A DNA stretch of 64,000 nt from Proteobacteria bacterium UBA5122 (GCA_002415485.1 DHYU01000050.1:21472-85471); one strand, 5' to 3'. Positions 45,638 through 55,803 are shown, numbered from the stretch's first letter. A program made the numbers and translations. Notes: a model not told the origin generated them from the sequence alone.

Positions 45638-45928
45638 CTATAAACCCATGGCTTCCGTTACGCCGCTCAGTCTCGCGGCATTGCATACCGTATCCGATGG
45701 CGCACGCCAAGATACGGAAAATCCCGCATCTTTAGCATGTATAAAAAAAGAGTAAATCAGCTGCAGAGCCGCAGCATCAATTCGTTCAATGCGGGATCCG
45801 TCCAGTACAACCGGCATATTCTGCTCGGCCGCCTGGGCAAGCAAAGCTTTGAAGTCTGTCAGAACAGAAACATCCAGCGAATCCTCACACTCGATCAATG
45901 TTTCTGATGATATATCCCCGTTGTCCAT
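45638..45928 (-). CDS. STAS domain protein of the second chemotaxis cluster
   Basis: A 96-residue protein resembling anti-sigma factor antagonists (STAS fold): PVVLDGSRIERIDAAALQLI, followed by SDTVCNAARLSGVTEAMGL. The position that is a phosphorylatable Ser in SpoIIAA-type proteins is Ala here (IDAAALQ), so regulation by a Ser kinase is unlikely. The ATG at 45928 has GGAAGGA nine bases upstream; an in-frame ATG at 45946 lacks one. First gene of the cluster, downstream of a sigma-28-like promoter. Role unknown. Confidence 0.82.
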   Translation of the reverse strand: MDNGDISSETLIECEDSLDVSVLTDFKALLAQAAEQNMPVVLDGSRIERIDAAALQLIYSFFIHAKDAGFSVSWRAPSDTVCNAARLSGVTEAMGL

Positions 45929-46002
45929 TAATTTCGATCCTTCCATATCCGTAGGTTGATCGTTTGTCCTGTAGGCAATGTACCCGCTCCTTACAAGACG
46001 TT

Positions 46003-46029
46003 TTAGCGGCAGTCATTAACAACACTTTA
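46003..46029 (-). promoter_or_regulatory. Sigma-28 (FliA) promoter of the second chemotaxis cluster
   Basis: Minus strand: TAAAGTGT, 11 bases, GCCGCTAA, against TAAAGTTT-N11-GCCGATAA. Spacing is exact and only one -10 position differs. It lies about 75 bases upstream of the STAS gene and about 100 bases after the fliJ stop. Confidence 0.75.
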
Positions 46030-46128
46030 GAACACATCAAACTTATTAAGATCAAAAACCACACTCGACAATAGGTTTTTACTTATTCAAAACCAACAAC
46101 TTACATGATATCGACCTTCACCTCTGGC

Positions 46129-46566
46129 TCAATCTTGATCCACCCGCAGCGGCCTGTCATCCAATTCCCGTTGTTCTCGCTTTGCCTGAATTACCCGTTC
46201 GTCCGCCATGTACTTCTCCAGAACTGCGTCCAAGGCACGAGAACGCCCACGCTTGGCAAACCAAAAACGCTTTTTTTGCTCAAGATAACGTTTCGATGAC
46301 TCCACCACTTCCCGCTGCGCCTCAATCGCAGCCTTGATCTTGGTCAAAAAGGCGCGAAAATCGTTGATTCTGCTGCCGGATATTCCCGCCTGGCCCGCTG
46401 TTCTAAAGCGTTCCATATACTCCAGTTGATAACCTTCCAGCTGCTGCAACCGCTCACTATTATTGTTCAAGGCCTTGAGTGCTGCAGCCAGTTCTTTGAC
46501 AGCATCTTTCTCATCATGGTGAGCCAAATCAACCACTGGCTGAATGCGTTGTGACTTCTTAATCAT
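46129..46566 (-). CDS. fliJ: Flagellar export chaperone FliJ
   Basis: A 145-residue coiled-coil protein that couples the FliI ATPase to the FlhA gate. It is highly helical and charged, with heptad patterns throughout and the FliJ pattern [20 protein letters not shown] near the C-terminus. It overlaps fliI by 4 bases. In most polar flagellates the next genes are fliK or a short gap; here a second chemosensory cluster intervenes. Confidence 0.92.
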   Translation of the reverse strand: MIKKSQRIQPVVDLAHHDEKDAVKELAAALKALNNNSERLQQLEGYQLEYMERFRTAGQAGISGSRINDFRAFLTKIKAAIEAQREVVESSKRYLEQKKRFWFAKRGRSRALDAVLEKYMADERVIQAKREQRELDDRPLRVDQD

Positions 46567-47921
46567 TCACCCTTACCTGCACGCTTACTGAAAATCGCCG
46601 CCAGCTTTTGAATGCTTTGCGCAAACGACAACCCTTCTTTGATGCCTTGTTTAAGGAAGGTCATTATCGCCGGGTTATAGGCGATCGCCTCGTCCACGCG
46701 GGGATCGCTACCCCGGTTATAGGCTCCAACGGTAATCAAGTCTCGGTTCTGCTCATAGAGCGAATACAGATATTTGAGATGGCGCGCTGCCTGCTGATGC
46801 TCTGGCGAGGTAATCGCCGTCATGACCCGACTGATCGATGCCTCGATATCGATCGCGGGGTAATGCCCGGCTTCGGCCAAGCGGCGTGATAAAACGATAT
46901 GACCATCCAAAATCGCACGCGCAGCATCGGCAATGGGGTCCTGCTGATCATCACCTTCGGTCAACACCGTATAAAAGGCCGTGATGGATCCCCCTCCTTT
47001 GGCACCATTACCAGCCCGTTCAACCAACTGTGGCAGTTTGGCAAACACTGAAGGTGGATAACCTTTAGTGGCTGGAGGTTCACCTATCGCCAATGCAATC
47101 TCACGCTGGGCTTGGGCAAAACGCGTCAGCGAATCCATCAACAACAACACCTGTAAGCCTTGATCCCGAAAATACTCAGCAATACTGGTCGCCAGCATCG
47201 CCCCATGCATACGCATGAGTGGTGAGTTATCGGCCGGGGTAGCCACTACCACTGACCGGGACATCCCCTCTTCGCCGAGGATGTTTTCGATAAATTCCTT
47301 CACCTCGCGACCGCGTTCACCAATCATTCCAACCACGATCACATCGGCATTGGTGTAGCGTGTCATCATCCCCAACAACACACTCTTACCTACACCACTA
47401 CCTGCAAAAAGCCCCATCCGTTGACCTCGGCCAACTGTAAGCATGGCATTGATTGCCCCCACACCTACATCCAAGGGCTGATCGATAGGATGACGCAATA
47501 ATGGATTAATGAATTTACCGTTTAACGAAACCTGTGCCTCGGCATTGAGTGGCCCCTTATCATCCAATGGACGACCTGAACCATCGAGTACACGCCCAAG
47601 CAATGATTTACCTGCCGGCGCCATCAGCATCTCAGTGGTAGGAATAACCTTGGCATTGGGAACCAAACCCTGAATGCTCCCCGTAGGCATCAGATAGGTT
47701 TTATCTCCGGCAAAACCAACCACCTCTGCCTCGACTGGCTCGCCCTGATTGGGTACCACCAAACAGCGACCACCGATCGCTGCCTGAATGCCAACAGCCT
47801 CGAGCGTCAAGCCCACCATGCGCGTCAATCGCCCACTCACCACCAACGGCACAGGCTTGCTCAGCGCCTCGCGCCGACGCTGCAGGCTAGTGGCAAACCC
47901 TTGGGCCCGCGAACTACTCAT
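46563..47921 (-). CDS. fliI: Flagellum-specific ATPase FliI
   Basis: F1-beta-like ATPase of the export apparatus. The P-loop is [15 protein letters not shown], followed by [34 protein letters not shown] and [11 protein letters not shown]. Frame is open to 47987, but the ATG at 47921 (MSSSRAQGF) gives the normal N-terminus and overlaps the end of fliH by 8 bases; it yields 452 residues, the usual FliI length. Confidence 0.95.
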   Translation of the reverse strand: MSSSRAQGFATSLQRRREALSKPVPLVVSGRLTRMVGLTLEAVGIQAAIGGRCLVVPNQGEPVEAEVVGFAGDKTYLMPTGSIQGLVPNAKVIPTTEMLMAPAGKSLLGRVLDGSGRPLDDKGPLNAEAQVSLNGKFINPLLRHPIDQPLDVGVGAINAMLTVGRGQRMGLFAGSGVGKSVLLGMMTRYTNADVIVVGMIGERGREVKEFIENILGEEGMSRSVVVATPADNSPLMRMHGAMLATSIAEYFRDQGLQVLLLMDSLTRFAQAQREIALAIGEPPATKGYPPSVFAKLPQLVERAGNGAKGGGSITAFYTVLTEGDDQQDPIADAARAILDGHIVLSRRLAEAGHYPAIDIEASISRVMTAITSPEHQQAARHLKYLYSLYEQNRDLITVGAYNRGSDPRVDEAIAYNPAIMTFLKQGIKEGLSFAQSIQKLAAIFSKRAGKGE

Positions 47922-48540
47922 CTCCGGCTCTCTCGCCACCGAGCAACTTGGCAGCAATGGCAGCCACCCGACTCTCGATGGTGGCATCCACGTCTGAACT
48001 GGCCGTCGTCAGATGACAGCCGCCCCGCTGCAGTATGGGATCTTCTACCAACACCCAGGCCTGTTCATCATCACCGCTGAGCATCACTTTACGCACGATC
48101 TCGGCATCATCCGGATGAAGATGAATCTTGATGTTTTGTGCTGATGTGGCCAGCGTGGCAACAGCCTCTCGCACCACAGAGATGACTTGTCCGGGATCAG
48201 TCTTTAACTCCCGGCGTACAATCTGCTTGGCCACTGCAACAGCGAGTTGTACCAACTCCCGCTCGACCAATTCATCGCATTGCGTCAAGGGGTGCTGGAA
48301 AATGGAAGCCACGTAATGCAGTTGTTCCTGCAAAGTCTCTACCTGCTGCCTCCCTGCAGCAACACCATCCTGCAGTCCTTGATTGAAACCTTCTTGATAG
48401 GCCTGCTGACGCAAATGTTCTAGCTCCTGGCTTCGATGTGCCTCAATTTCTTGTGGCGACTTCTGTTTGACGCTGACTGCCCCAAATTCGGTCAAGGTCA
48501 TCCGTTTGATGACACTGTTATCTGCCTCAGGCTTAGACAT
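47914..48540 (-). CDS. fliH: Flagellar assembly protein FliH
   Basis: Peripheral regulator that binds FliI and links it to the C-ring. The 208 residues have a charged, coiled-coil first half ([37 protein letters not shown]) and a C-terminal V-type-ATPase E-subunit-like domain. The ATG at 48540 overlaps the end of fliG by 8 bases; upstream in-frame codons to 48558 lie inside fliG. Standard position between fliG and fliI. Confidence 0.92.
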   Translation of the reverse strand: MSKPEADNSVIKRMTLTEFGAVSVKQKSPQEIEAHRSQELEHLRQQAYQEGFNQGLQDGVAAGRQQVETLQEQLHYVASIFQHPLTQCDELVERELVQLAVAVAKQIVRRELKTDPGQVISVVREAVATLATSAQNIKIHLHPDDAEIVRKVMLSGDDEQAWVLVEDPILQRGGCHLTTASSDVDATIESRVAAIAAKLLGGERAGDE

Positions 48541-49561
48541 ACTCCTCACCCTTACCACCGATCGTCAATTCGCCCGCTTCCATCATGCGACGCGCAATTG
48601 CCAGTACTTCCTTCTGTGCACCTTCCACCTCGCTGAGCTTAACCGGACCACGGGCCTCGAGGTCGTCACGCAGCATTTCACCTGCACGTTTAGACATGTT
48701 TCTGAAAATTTTCTCTTTCAAATTCTCATCTGCAGCCTTCAGTGCCAACAACAAGGTTTCAGAAGATACCTCACGTAGCAGGGCCTGAATGCCACGATCA
48801 TCAATCTCTGCAATATTGTCGAATACAAACATCAAGTCTTCGATGTTTTGTCCCAGCTCAGGATCAGACTCACGGATTTCATCCATGATCTCACCTTCTA
48901 CCGATGAATCCATGAAATTAAGGATGCTGGCCGCTGTTTTCATCCCCCCCACACTAGAGGACTGAACAGTGCTATTCCCCGTAAACTGTTTCTCCAGGAT
49001 GAAGTCAAGTTCATTCAAAGCGGCGGGCTGAATACCATCCAGCGAGGCGATCCGCATAATCGTATCGGCGCGGGTCCGTTCAGGCAGCATACCCAATACA
49101 CCCGCAGAATGATCGGGGTCCAGATAAGACAACACAATTGCAATGATCTGTGGATGCTCGCGACGAATCAGTTCGGCAACTGCTTTTGGTTCCATCCACT
49201 TCAGTGACTCCAGCCCCTTGGATGAATGGCCAAATAAAATGCGGTCAATAACCTGGGTCGCCTTATCTGCGCCCAAGGCATTGACCAGTAGGTTGCGAAT
49301 ATAATCTTCAGAGCCTCCAAGTGCTGCCTGATCTCCAACCTCTTCATTAAATTCCGACAGTACCTGATGAACCACGTTCTTGGGCATATTATTGATCGTG
49401 GCCATTGCTGCACCGACCTTCTGCACTTCACGTGGTCCTAGATGCTTCAAGATTTCCGCAGCCGAAGACTCACCCAAACTCATCAGCAATACAGCCGCAC
49501 GCTCGGAGCCTGACATTTCACCCGAATCGGAAGGCTTCTTTTTTTTGTCTTTATCCGGCAT
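48533..49561 (-). CDS. fliG: Flagellar motor switch protein FliG
   Basis: Rotor protein contacting the stator. The 342 residues include the N-terminal FliF-binding domain (SGSERAAVLLMSLGE), the middle domain with the EHPQ motif (RREHPQIIAIVLSYL) and the C-terminal charged torque helix (EIDDRGIQALLREV) preceded by MFVFDNI. It overlaps fliF by 11 bases. Confidence 0.97.
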   Translation of the reverse strand: MPDKDKKKKPSDSGEMSGSERAAVLLMSLGESSAAEILKHLGPREVQKVGAAMATINNMPKNVVHQVLSEFNEEVGDQAALGGSEDYIRNLLVNALGADKATQVIDRILFGHSSKGLESLKWMEPKAVAELIRREHPQIIAIVLSYLDPDHSAGVLGMLPERTRADTIMRIASLDGIQPAALNELDFILEKQFTGNSTVQSSSVGGMKTAASILNFMDSSVEGEIMDEIRESDPELGQNIEDLMFVFDNIAEIDDRGIQALLREVSSETLLLALKAADENLKEKIFRNMSKRAGEMLRDDLEARGPVKLSEVEGAQKEVLAIARRMMEAGELTIGGKGEEYV

Positions 49562-51200
49562 CTGCTTCTACCCAACCTTTCACGATCTCAGCCACACGGC
49601 GAGGATCTTGAGTTACCACCGCCTTAGCGTCCGCCAGCTGATCTTCGTAGGACTTGCCACCTGGCAAGGCAGGCACTGCCCCACCACCTGCCAACGCCAA
49701 CTGCTCTGCCCCCATACCCTCAGCTGCCTCACCCGCGCCTGCAGGTAATGCTGCTGGACGCTTACCCTGTTTTGCCAAACTGGTCAGCACGGGCTTAATT
49801 ACAGTAAAGATCAACAAAATGATTGCCACAATCGCTGCCAGCTGCTTAATAATATCCCAGACCCAAGGTTGTTCGAACAGAGATGGCTCAGGCAGTGGCT
49901 CGGGCTCTGCAACTTGTTGAAAAGGCGCATTAATCACATTCACACTGTCACCACGGTCAGCCCGATAACCAACAGCCTCACGAACCAGAGAAGTAATCCG
50001 GTCGATCTCTTCCTGGGTCATCGCACGACTGACAACTTCTCCTGCGTCATTGGTCTCTTGCATATTATCGACCACAACCGCTACAGATAGACGGGTCACC
50101 GTCCCTGTAGACAGCTTGGTATGGCTAACTGTACGATCTAACTCATAATTTCGTACCACCCGGCGTGAGCTGTTTTTATCGATACTTTGCTCACTGCTAT
50201 CCGTCCCCTGCAATGCTCCATTCTGAGCTAGATTGGCATCTTCTGGCGGTTGATTTGTCAATGCACCTGGCACACCCTGTAAACCTGTACGCGCCGCCTG
50301 ATTCAATTCTTCAATTGTTTGTTCACTACGAATGGATGGCAAATCTGGGTTATATGCCTCTTGAGTCTTTTCGGTCACAGTGAAATCCAGATCAGCCACA
50401 ACCTGCGCACGCATCCCATCCGCACCGAGAATCGGCATTAGAATATTCTCGATACGTTTGGTGTAATACTCCTCAAGATTCTTACGATAATCGAATTGGG
50501 TCGCGGTATAACGCATTTCATTCATTGAGCCAGGCATGCTCAACAAACGTCCCGTGTGATCAACCAATGTCACATCGTCCGCTAGCATCCCTGGCACACT
50601 AGAAGCCACCAAGTGAGTCACCGATGCGGCTTGATCTGGCGATAGTGTCCGCCCTTGATTTAAAGTCACTACCACAGATGCACTGGGACGCTTTTTATTA
50701 CGTACAAAGGCTGATTGCTTGGGCAAGGCCAGGTGCACACGGGCACCTTTGACAGCTGATATCGACGTGATGGTTTTAGACAACTCACCTTCCAACGCTT
50801 GTTGGTAACGAGCCGTCTCAATAAATTGACTGGTACCGAAGCCCTGCTCTTTATGCAGCAACTCATAACCCACGCCGCTATCACGTGGCAAACCTGCCCC
50901 GGCCAATTTCAAACGCGCATCATACAAACGACTACCGTCGACCATGACCGCACCGGTAGCCTGGTTGATTTCATATTTGATACCCGATTGATCAAGTATA
51001 TTGGAGATTTCCATCACTTGCTGATCATCGAGATTACCATACAACATGCGATAGCTCGGTTGCTGCGACCACAGAATAATAACCACTGCCAGTGCAATAC
51101 TGACTGCGATACCAACCATCAGCCCCAACTGACGCACCATCGGCAAACGGTTAAAACCGGTTACCTGGGCCGAAAGATTCTCTGCTTTAACTAGAGCCAT
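49551..51200 (-). CDS. fliF: Flagellar MS-ring protein FliF
   Basis: Forms the MS-ring, the base on which the C-ring and export gate assemble. The 549 residues have two membrane segments: LGLMVGIAVSIALAVVIILW near residues 25-45, and IIKQLAAIVAIILLIFTVIK near 445-465. Between them lies the ring-building motif domain (YRMLYGNLDDQQVMEISNIL; VHLALPKQSAFVR), and a cytoplasmic tail binds FliG. It is 17 bases downstream of fliE. Confidence 0.97.
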   Translation of the reverse strand: MALVKAENLSAQVTGFNRLPMVRQLGLMVGIAVSIALAVVIILWSQQPSYRMLYGNLDDQQVMEISNILDQSGIKYEINQATGAVMVDGSRLYDARLKLAGAGLPRDSGVGYELLHKEQGFGTSQFIETARYQQALEGELSKTITSISAVKGARVHLALPKQSAFVRNKKRPSASVVVTLNQGRTLSPDQAASVTHLVASSVPGMLADDVTLVDHTGRLLSMPGSMNEMRYTATQFDYRKNLEEYYTKRIENILMPILGADGMRAQVVADLDFTVTEKTQEAYNPDLPSIRSEQTIEELNQAARTGLQGVPGALTNQPPEDANLAQNGALQGTDSSEQSIDKNSSRRVVRNYELDRTVSHTKLSTGTVTRLSVAVVVDNMQETNDAGEVVSRAMTQEEIDRITSLVREAVGYRADRGDSVNVINAPFQQVAEPEPLPEPSLFEQPWVWDIIKQLAAIVAIILLIFTVIKPVLTSLAKQGKRPAALPAGAGEAAEGMGAEQLALAGGGAVPALPGGKSYEDQLADAKAVVTQDPRRVAEIVKGWVEADAG

Positions 51201-51217
51201 AATGCCTTACCTCATCC

Positions 51218-51559
51218 TTACATGGACATGCTCATAACGTCTTTATAGGCTTGTACTAGTTTATTTCTCACCTCTGTCATCGCTGTCATCGCCAACTTGG
51301 CCTTTTCAGATGCGATGGTGACATCAACCAGATTAACGCTGGGATCACCCATTTCCATGCGTTTCTTCAAATCACCCGATGTTTTGCTCAACGAGTTGAC
51401 AGTATCGACTGAACTCTTCAGCACCGTTGAAAAATCCAGGCCCTGAGTCGCACCGGTTTGTTGCACAGCATCAACGTTCTGTTTGCTTTGTGCTTGCGCA
51501 GCCAACACGCGCATTTGGTTTAGCACCTGATTAATATTGATATCATTATTAATATTCAT
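51218..51559 (-). CDS. fliE: Flagellar hook-basal body complex protein FliE
   Basis: Small rod/MS-ring adaptor protein that is the first export substrate. The ATG at 51559 is preceded seven bases upstream by GGAG; the upstream GTG at 51574 lies in fleR. The 113 residues end with the conserved VSVEKAKLAMTAMTEVRNKL-type region (TIASEKAKLAMTAMTEVRNK). It begins 2 bases from the fleR stop, so it may be coupled to it. No separate promoter is evident immediately upstream. Confidence 0.94.
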   Translation of the reverse strand: MNINNDININQVLNQMRVLAAQAQSKQNVDAVQQTGATQGLDFSTVLKSSVDTVNSLSKTSGDLKKRMEMGDPSVNLVDVTIASEKAKLAMTAMTEVRNKLVQAYKDVMSMSM

Positions 51560-51560
51560 C

Positions 51561-52904
51561 TCAATGCTCCTCACCAGGAATCACTAGCCCTTCTTCACGC
51601 ATCCTAGCCATTTTGTAACGCAGAGTACGCGGACTAACGCCCAATTCGGTCGCTGCCTGCTTCTTACTACCATATTTGCGTAGCGCATCGAGAATGATCT
51701 GATACTCGGTGACGCGCAGATCTGCCGTCAAACGTTTGTCGCCACCTTCACATACCAATTCAGGAACAGCTTCGATGGGCATATCTTCATCCATCTCGAA
51801 AACAATATCTTCAGCACGAATCGTGTCACCGTTCGATAGAATTTGGGCACGTTGCATCACATTCTCCAGCTCACGCACATTGCCTGGCCAAGCATGGCGA
51901 ATCAAAGCAGCCTTTGCAGTTTCAGTTAATTCAGGCATTGGCATACCCGGCATTTGGTGACGTTTGATAAAGAACTCTGCCATTGGAATCACATCTGCCA
52001 TACGCTCGCGCAATGGCGGAATACGAATGGGGAATACATTCAAGCGATAATACAAGTCCTCGCGAAAACGCCCAGCTTCGACTTCTGCCTTCAGATTACG
52101 GTTAGTCGTCGCAATGATACGAACATTCAGCGGGATAGTTTTTTTGCCACCGAGACGCTCGACCTCGCGCTCTTGAATCACTCTCAGCAACTTTGCCTGC
52201 AGCGCAAGATCCATCTCTGATATTTCATCGAGCAACAAGGTGCCGTCTTGTGCCTGTTCAAACTTACCGGCACTCGCTTGATAAGCGCCAGTGAATGCCC
52301 CCTTCTCATACCCAAACAAGACTGCTTCAAGCATGTTGTCTGGAATCGCAGCACAGTTAATCGCAACGAATGGAGAACAAGCTCGAGGAGAGCTACGATG
52401 AATGTGTTGAGCAACCACTTCTTTGCCTACACCGCTTTCACCATTCAACATCACAGTAACGTCTGTTGCCGCAACACGCTCGGCCAGGGCAATCATCTTC
52501 AAGGTCTTAGGATCTTCAGCGACTACGGCGCCACTGGCCTCTACTTGGTTCAAATAACGATTCACCATATTAACTAGCACTTCCGCCTCGAAAGGCTTGA
52601 CTAGATAATCTGCAGCTCCTTCACGCATAGCCTGAACAGCCTTCTCGACATTACCGTAAGCAGTCATCAATACAACTGGCAAATTTGGATGCCTTTCCTT
52701 CAGTAATTGCATCAGGCCATGGCCATCCAGATCTGGCATGTGGACATCACTGACCACCATGGAGAATTCGGAAGTTTCGATCGCCTTCAGCGCTTCATTA
52801 CCGTCGGCCACTGCCTTAACGGGAATACCTGCCAGAGACAATGTGTCACACAAGGCCTCACGCAGAGAATAATCATCTTCCACGACTAATACTGCAGAGT
52901 TCAT
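51561..52904 (-). CDS. fleR: Sigma-54 response regulator FleR/FlrC
   Basis: Two-component activator of class III flagellar genes (hook, basal body). The 447 residues comprise a receiver with phospho-acceptor Asp53 (VSDVHMPD), an AAA+ domain with Walker A (NGESGVGKEVVAQ), the GAFTGA loop that contacts sigma-54, and a C-terminal Fis-type helix-turn-helix (KQAATELGVSPRTLRYKM). It overlaps fleS by 4 bases. Its probable targets in this window are fliK, fliL and fliD, which have sigma-54 promoters. Confidence 0.95.
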   Translation of the reverse strand: MNSAVLVVEDDYSLREALCDTLSLAGIPVKAVADGNEALKAIETSEFSMVVSDVHMPDLDGHGLMQLLKERHPNLPVVLMTAYGNVEKAVQAMREGAADYLVKPFEAEVLVNMVNRYLNQVEASGAVVAEDPKTLKMIALAERVAATDVTVMLNGESGVGKEVVAQHIHRSSPRACSPFVAINCAAIPDNMLEAVLFGYEKGAFTGAYQASAGKFEQAQDGTLLLDEISEMDLALQAKLLRVIQEREVERLGGKKTIPLNVRIIATTNRNLKAEVEAGRFREDLYYRLNVFPIRIPPLRERMADVIPMAEFFIKRHQMPGMPMPELTETAKAALIRHAWPGNVRELENVMQRAQILSNGDTIRAEDIVFEMDEDMPIEAVPELVCEGGDKRLTADLRVTEYQIILDALRKYGSKKQAATELGVSPRTLRYKMARMREEGLVIPGEEH

Positions 52905-54094
52905 AGCGCTTCCTCACGTTGCTTATCACCCTTAGCCTCAGCGGTAACCAGCACCGGTAGGCGAAGACGAAAACTGGTACCACGACCAGACATGGTTTCA
53001 AAATCAATGGCGCCGCCATGCTTTTCAACAATGGACTTCACGACGGCCAGACCAAGGCCTGTGCCTTGTGGGCGAGTAGTTACAAAGGGTTCAAACAGGG
53101 TTTGACGAATATCGGGATCAATTCCCTTGCCGTGATCCTGGACAATAACATCAAGATTGATAGCGTCACGACTTGAGAACTGCATATCGATGCTGCAATG
53201 TTCTTCGCTCGCTTGCAGGCCATTGGCTGCCAAATTCAACAACACACTCAGCAGTGCATCTTTATTGGCTTGAATGCGCGCACCACGCAGATTGTTTTGA
53301 ATATTCAACACAGCGTTTTTTTCTTTTAATTTGCCTTGCAAACCGCTGCGCACTGCATCCAATAGAATATCCAACTCGAAGCATTGCTCTGCTCCGTGCT
53401 GCCCTCCCTTGGTGTAGGCCAGCATATCGCTGATCATTGACTCTATATATTTCAGTTGGTTTTGGGCCTTGTCGGCACAGGTCTTTACACGCATCTTATC
53501 GCCAGCAACGACTGGCAACTGTGAGGTATACAACATCGCCGCTGATAAAGGCGTGCGAATTTGATGCGCCAGCGAAGCCGCCATATAACCCATCGATGAC
53601 AGACGCTGCACACGACTGACACGATCCTGTAATTGACGAGTTTGAGTCACATCGTTGATCAACAACATTTGACCTGGCTCATCCCCTAACGAATTTGTTG
53701 CGATATTGACGCGGCGCCCATCGCGTAGAGATACGTCATGACCATCGTCATAACTTGGAGCAAATGCGCGAGCAATGACAGCGCGCCATGGCATCCCTAG
53801 CAAGGGGTTGCCCAGAAATTCAATTGCAGCAGGATTGCATAATTGAACCGTGCCATTCCCATCCAGCACCACAACTCCACCCGGCAATACTTCTAATAGG
53901 CGCTCTAAACGCGCCAGACGACGCTGGGTTTCAGCCAACTGGGTTGGGGCAGTATGTTCACTCAGTTGCAGGCCAAGACTCTCTACCTGCGTTTCGAGCT
54001 GAGAATAGGAGTACATGAGGCGCTCAGACATTTGATTGAACGCCTTGAATGCGTCCTCCAAATGTTGAAGCTGATTAGACTGTTGTGCCTGCAT
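52901..54094 (-). CDS. fleS: Sensor histidine kinase FleS/FlrB
   Basis: Cytoplasmic kinase that phosphorylates FleR. The 397 residues lack membrane segments, have a coiled-coil N-terminus, a PAS domain (about 70-130), HisKA with the phosphorylated His (MAASLAHQIRTPLSAAML) and a HATPase domain (NLAANGLQAS; DHGKGIDP; GTGLGLAVVKSIVEKHGG). Its 4-base overlap with fleR signals co-expression. A strong sigma-54 promoter sits upstream. Confidence 0.95.
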   Translation of the reverse strand: MQAQQSNQLQHLEDAFKAFNQMSERLMYSYSQLETQVESLGLQLSEHTAPTQLAETQRRLARLERLLEVLPGGVVVLDGNGTVQLCNPAAIEFLGNPLLGMPWRAVIARAFAPSYDDGHDVSLRDGRRVNIATNSLGDEPGQMLLINDVTQTRQLQDRVSRVQRLSSMGYMAASLAHQIRTPLSAAMLYTSQLPVVAGDKMRVKTCADKAQNQLKYIESMISDMLAYTKGGQHGAEQCFELDILLDAVRSGLQGKLKEKNAVLNIQNNLRGARIQANKDALLSVLLNLAANGLQASEEHCSIDMQFSSRDAINLDVIVQDHGKGIDPDIRQTLFEPFVTTRPQGTGLGLAVVKSIVEKHGGAIDFETMSGRGTSFRLRLPVLVTAEAKGDKQREEAL

Positions 54095-54119
54095 TGTGTC
54101 TCGCCTTGTCCTGTAGTGG

Positions 54120-54139
54120 GGTTCGGTAGTTGACGAACC
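54120..54139 (-). repeat. Hairpin in the fleSR leader
   Basis: GGTTCG, 8 bases, CGAACC, a 6-bp inverted repeat between the predicted fleSR start point and the fleS ATG. Possible regulator site or RNA hairpin. Confidence 0.35.
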
Positions 54140-54157
54140 TTTTGTTCACTACAAACA

Positions 54158-54175
54158 AAGCAAAACTTAGGCCAA
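54158..54175 (-). promoter_or_regulatory. Sigma-54 promoter of fleSR
   Basis: Minus strand TTGGCCTAAGTTTTGCTT compared with TTGGCACG-N4-TTGCTT; GG and GC are exactly 10 bases apart. Agrees with FleQ-dependent control of fleSR known in Pseudomonas. Confidence 0.85.
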
Positions 54176-54234
54176 TTTATTGTTACTCTTAAAATACAAT
54201 GAGTTATATAAAATTTGAAATCAAAAGGTCAAAA

Positions 54235-55713
54235 TTATGTCACTTCTTCTCCACGCTGCAGGCCATATTTACGCATCTTTTCAACCAACGTGGTACGACG
54301 CAGTTTCAAGCGACTCGCAGCATGGGCAACGATGCCCTCTGCCTCATCCAGGGCCAACGTAATGTACTGACGCTCCAGCTCTGCAAGGTGTTCTTTGAGA
54401 TCCAAGCCTTCAGGCGGCAGCGATACGATCCCATCAACAGACACAGAGGGCATCACCTCGTTAGAGCTTCGCCCACCTTCCATTGCCCGAACAATCAACT
54501 GCTCGTCAATCTCTCTCCCTTCGTCACTCACCACTCGATATTTTGCAGGAAGGTCATTCACATCCACCACACCCATTGGGAACATAATGACCAAACGCTC
54601 AACAAAATTAGCTAATTCACGGACATTCCCGGGCCAATCGTAATGACACAGCGCCATCATCGCAGCCTGTGTCAGCCTTACAGAACCACGGTTTTCATGC
54701 TCCAAACGCGCAACCAATTCATTCACTAGCAGTGGCACATCCTCGATCCGCTCGCGCAACGGCGGCATTTCGATTGGAAATACATTAAGACGATAATACA
54801 AATCCTCGCGGAATTTACCCTCCTCGATGGCCTGCTCCAGATTACGGTGAGTTGCTGCCACGATCCGAACATCTGCAGTGATACTCTTGTTACTGCCAAC
54901 ACGCTCGAAAGTGCGCTCTTGGAGCACGCGCAATAGTTTTACCTGCATATGCAGGCTCATATCACCTATTTCATCTAAAAAGAGCGTACCGCCTTCAGCC
55001 AATTCAAAACGCCCTTGCCGAGTGCTAATCGCCCCGGTAAACGCCCCTTTTTCATGACCAAACAACTCACTTTCCAACAAATCCGCAGGGATGGCGCCGC
55101 AATTGATCGGGACAAAGGGTTTATTACGGCGATTTGAATGATAGTGGACATTGCGCGCAACAACCTCCTTGCCAGTGCCTGATTCGCCGAGAATCAGCAC
55201 ATTGGCATCAGACACGGCCACCTGCTCAATCAAACGGCGGACACCATGAATTCCTTTGCTTTCACCGACCAGACTTCTAAACAGTTCTGGTGAATTATTG
55301 CGTGCCGGCAATCCACTCGGAGACGGCTGAGGTACAGCCTCACGCACTTTCTGCCACAACGCCGATAACGCCTTGTGTCTGAAAGGAGAGTCGATTCGAA
55401 ACTCCGAGGCCTTGATCACGACTGGCGCATAGGCATCCGCCTCTTCATCTTGCGCCAACAACAAGAGTACGGGCTTGACTGTAGATGACAGCAATTCTTT
55501 GCTGATTTCGATACAACATGAACGATCGTTCAATCCGGCTAGTACTACCGCATAGTACTGCTGATCTGTCGCCCCATCCTGGCGGGCCTCTTTCTGCCAC
55601 TGCTCGCTACTACAGGCAGTCACATCACCGACATCCATAAACTCAAGGACGGCGTGCAACTCTTGTCTGCGCTCTGCTTTATCATCAATCAGTAGAACAC
55701 CCGATTCGCGCAT
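54235..55713 (-). CDS. fleQ: Flagellar master regulator FleQ/FlrA
   Basis: Sigma-54 activator at the top of the flagellar cascade. The 492 residues include a degenerate receiver-like N-terminus (about 1-125), then LFRSLVG with Arg146, equivalent to the c-di-GMP-contacting Arg of Pseudomonas FleQ. The AAA+ domain has Walker A ([13 protein letters not shown]), the GAFTGA loop and Walker B ([11 protein letters not shown]), and a Fis-type helix-turn-helix ([18 protein letters not shown]) ends the protein. It is predicted to activate fleSR and to respond to c-di-GMP and FlhG. Confidence 0.95.
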   Translation of the reverse strand: MRESGVLLIDDKAERRQELHAVLEFMDVGDVTACSSEQWQKEARQDGATDQQYYAVVLAGLNDRSCCIEISKELLSSTVKPVLLLLAQDEEADAYAPVVIKASEFRIDSPFRHKALSALWQKVREAVPQPSPSGLPARNNSPELFRSLVGESKGIHGVRRLIEQVAVSDANVLILGESGTGKEVVARNVHYHSNRRNKPFVPINCGAIPADLLESELFGHEKGAFTGAISTRQGRFELAEGGTLFLDEIGDMSLHMQVKLLRVLQERTFERVGSNKSITADVRIVAATHRNLEQAIEEGKFREDLYYRLNVFPIEMPPLRERIEDVPLLVNELVARLEHENRGSVRLTQAAMMALCHYDWPGNVRELANFVERLVIMFPMGVVDVNDLPAKYRVVSDEGREIDEQLIVRAMEGGRSSNEVMPSVSVDGIVSLPPEGLDLKEHLAELERQYITLALDEAEGIVAHAASRLKLRRTTLVEKMRKYGLQRGEEVT

Positions 55714-55774
55714 GCATCACCCTCTGTTATTTGACGTCATTGCTCAAGCCAAGCTGGCCTCTTGAACAGCTTTC

Positions 55775-55803
55775 AACATATTGTCAAATTTTTGGCATGC
55801 AAA
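55775..55803 (-). promoter_or_regulatory. Possible sigma-70 promoter of fleQ
   Basis: Minus strand TTTGCA, 17 bases, TATGTT, about 60 bases upstream of the fleQ start. Both boxes match 4 of 6 positions, so it is weak. A perfect palindrome TTGATATCAA lies just upstream, near 55815. Confidence 0.35.
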
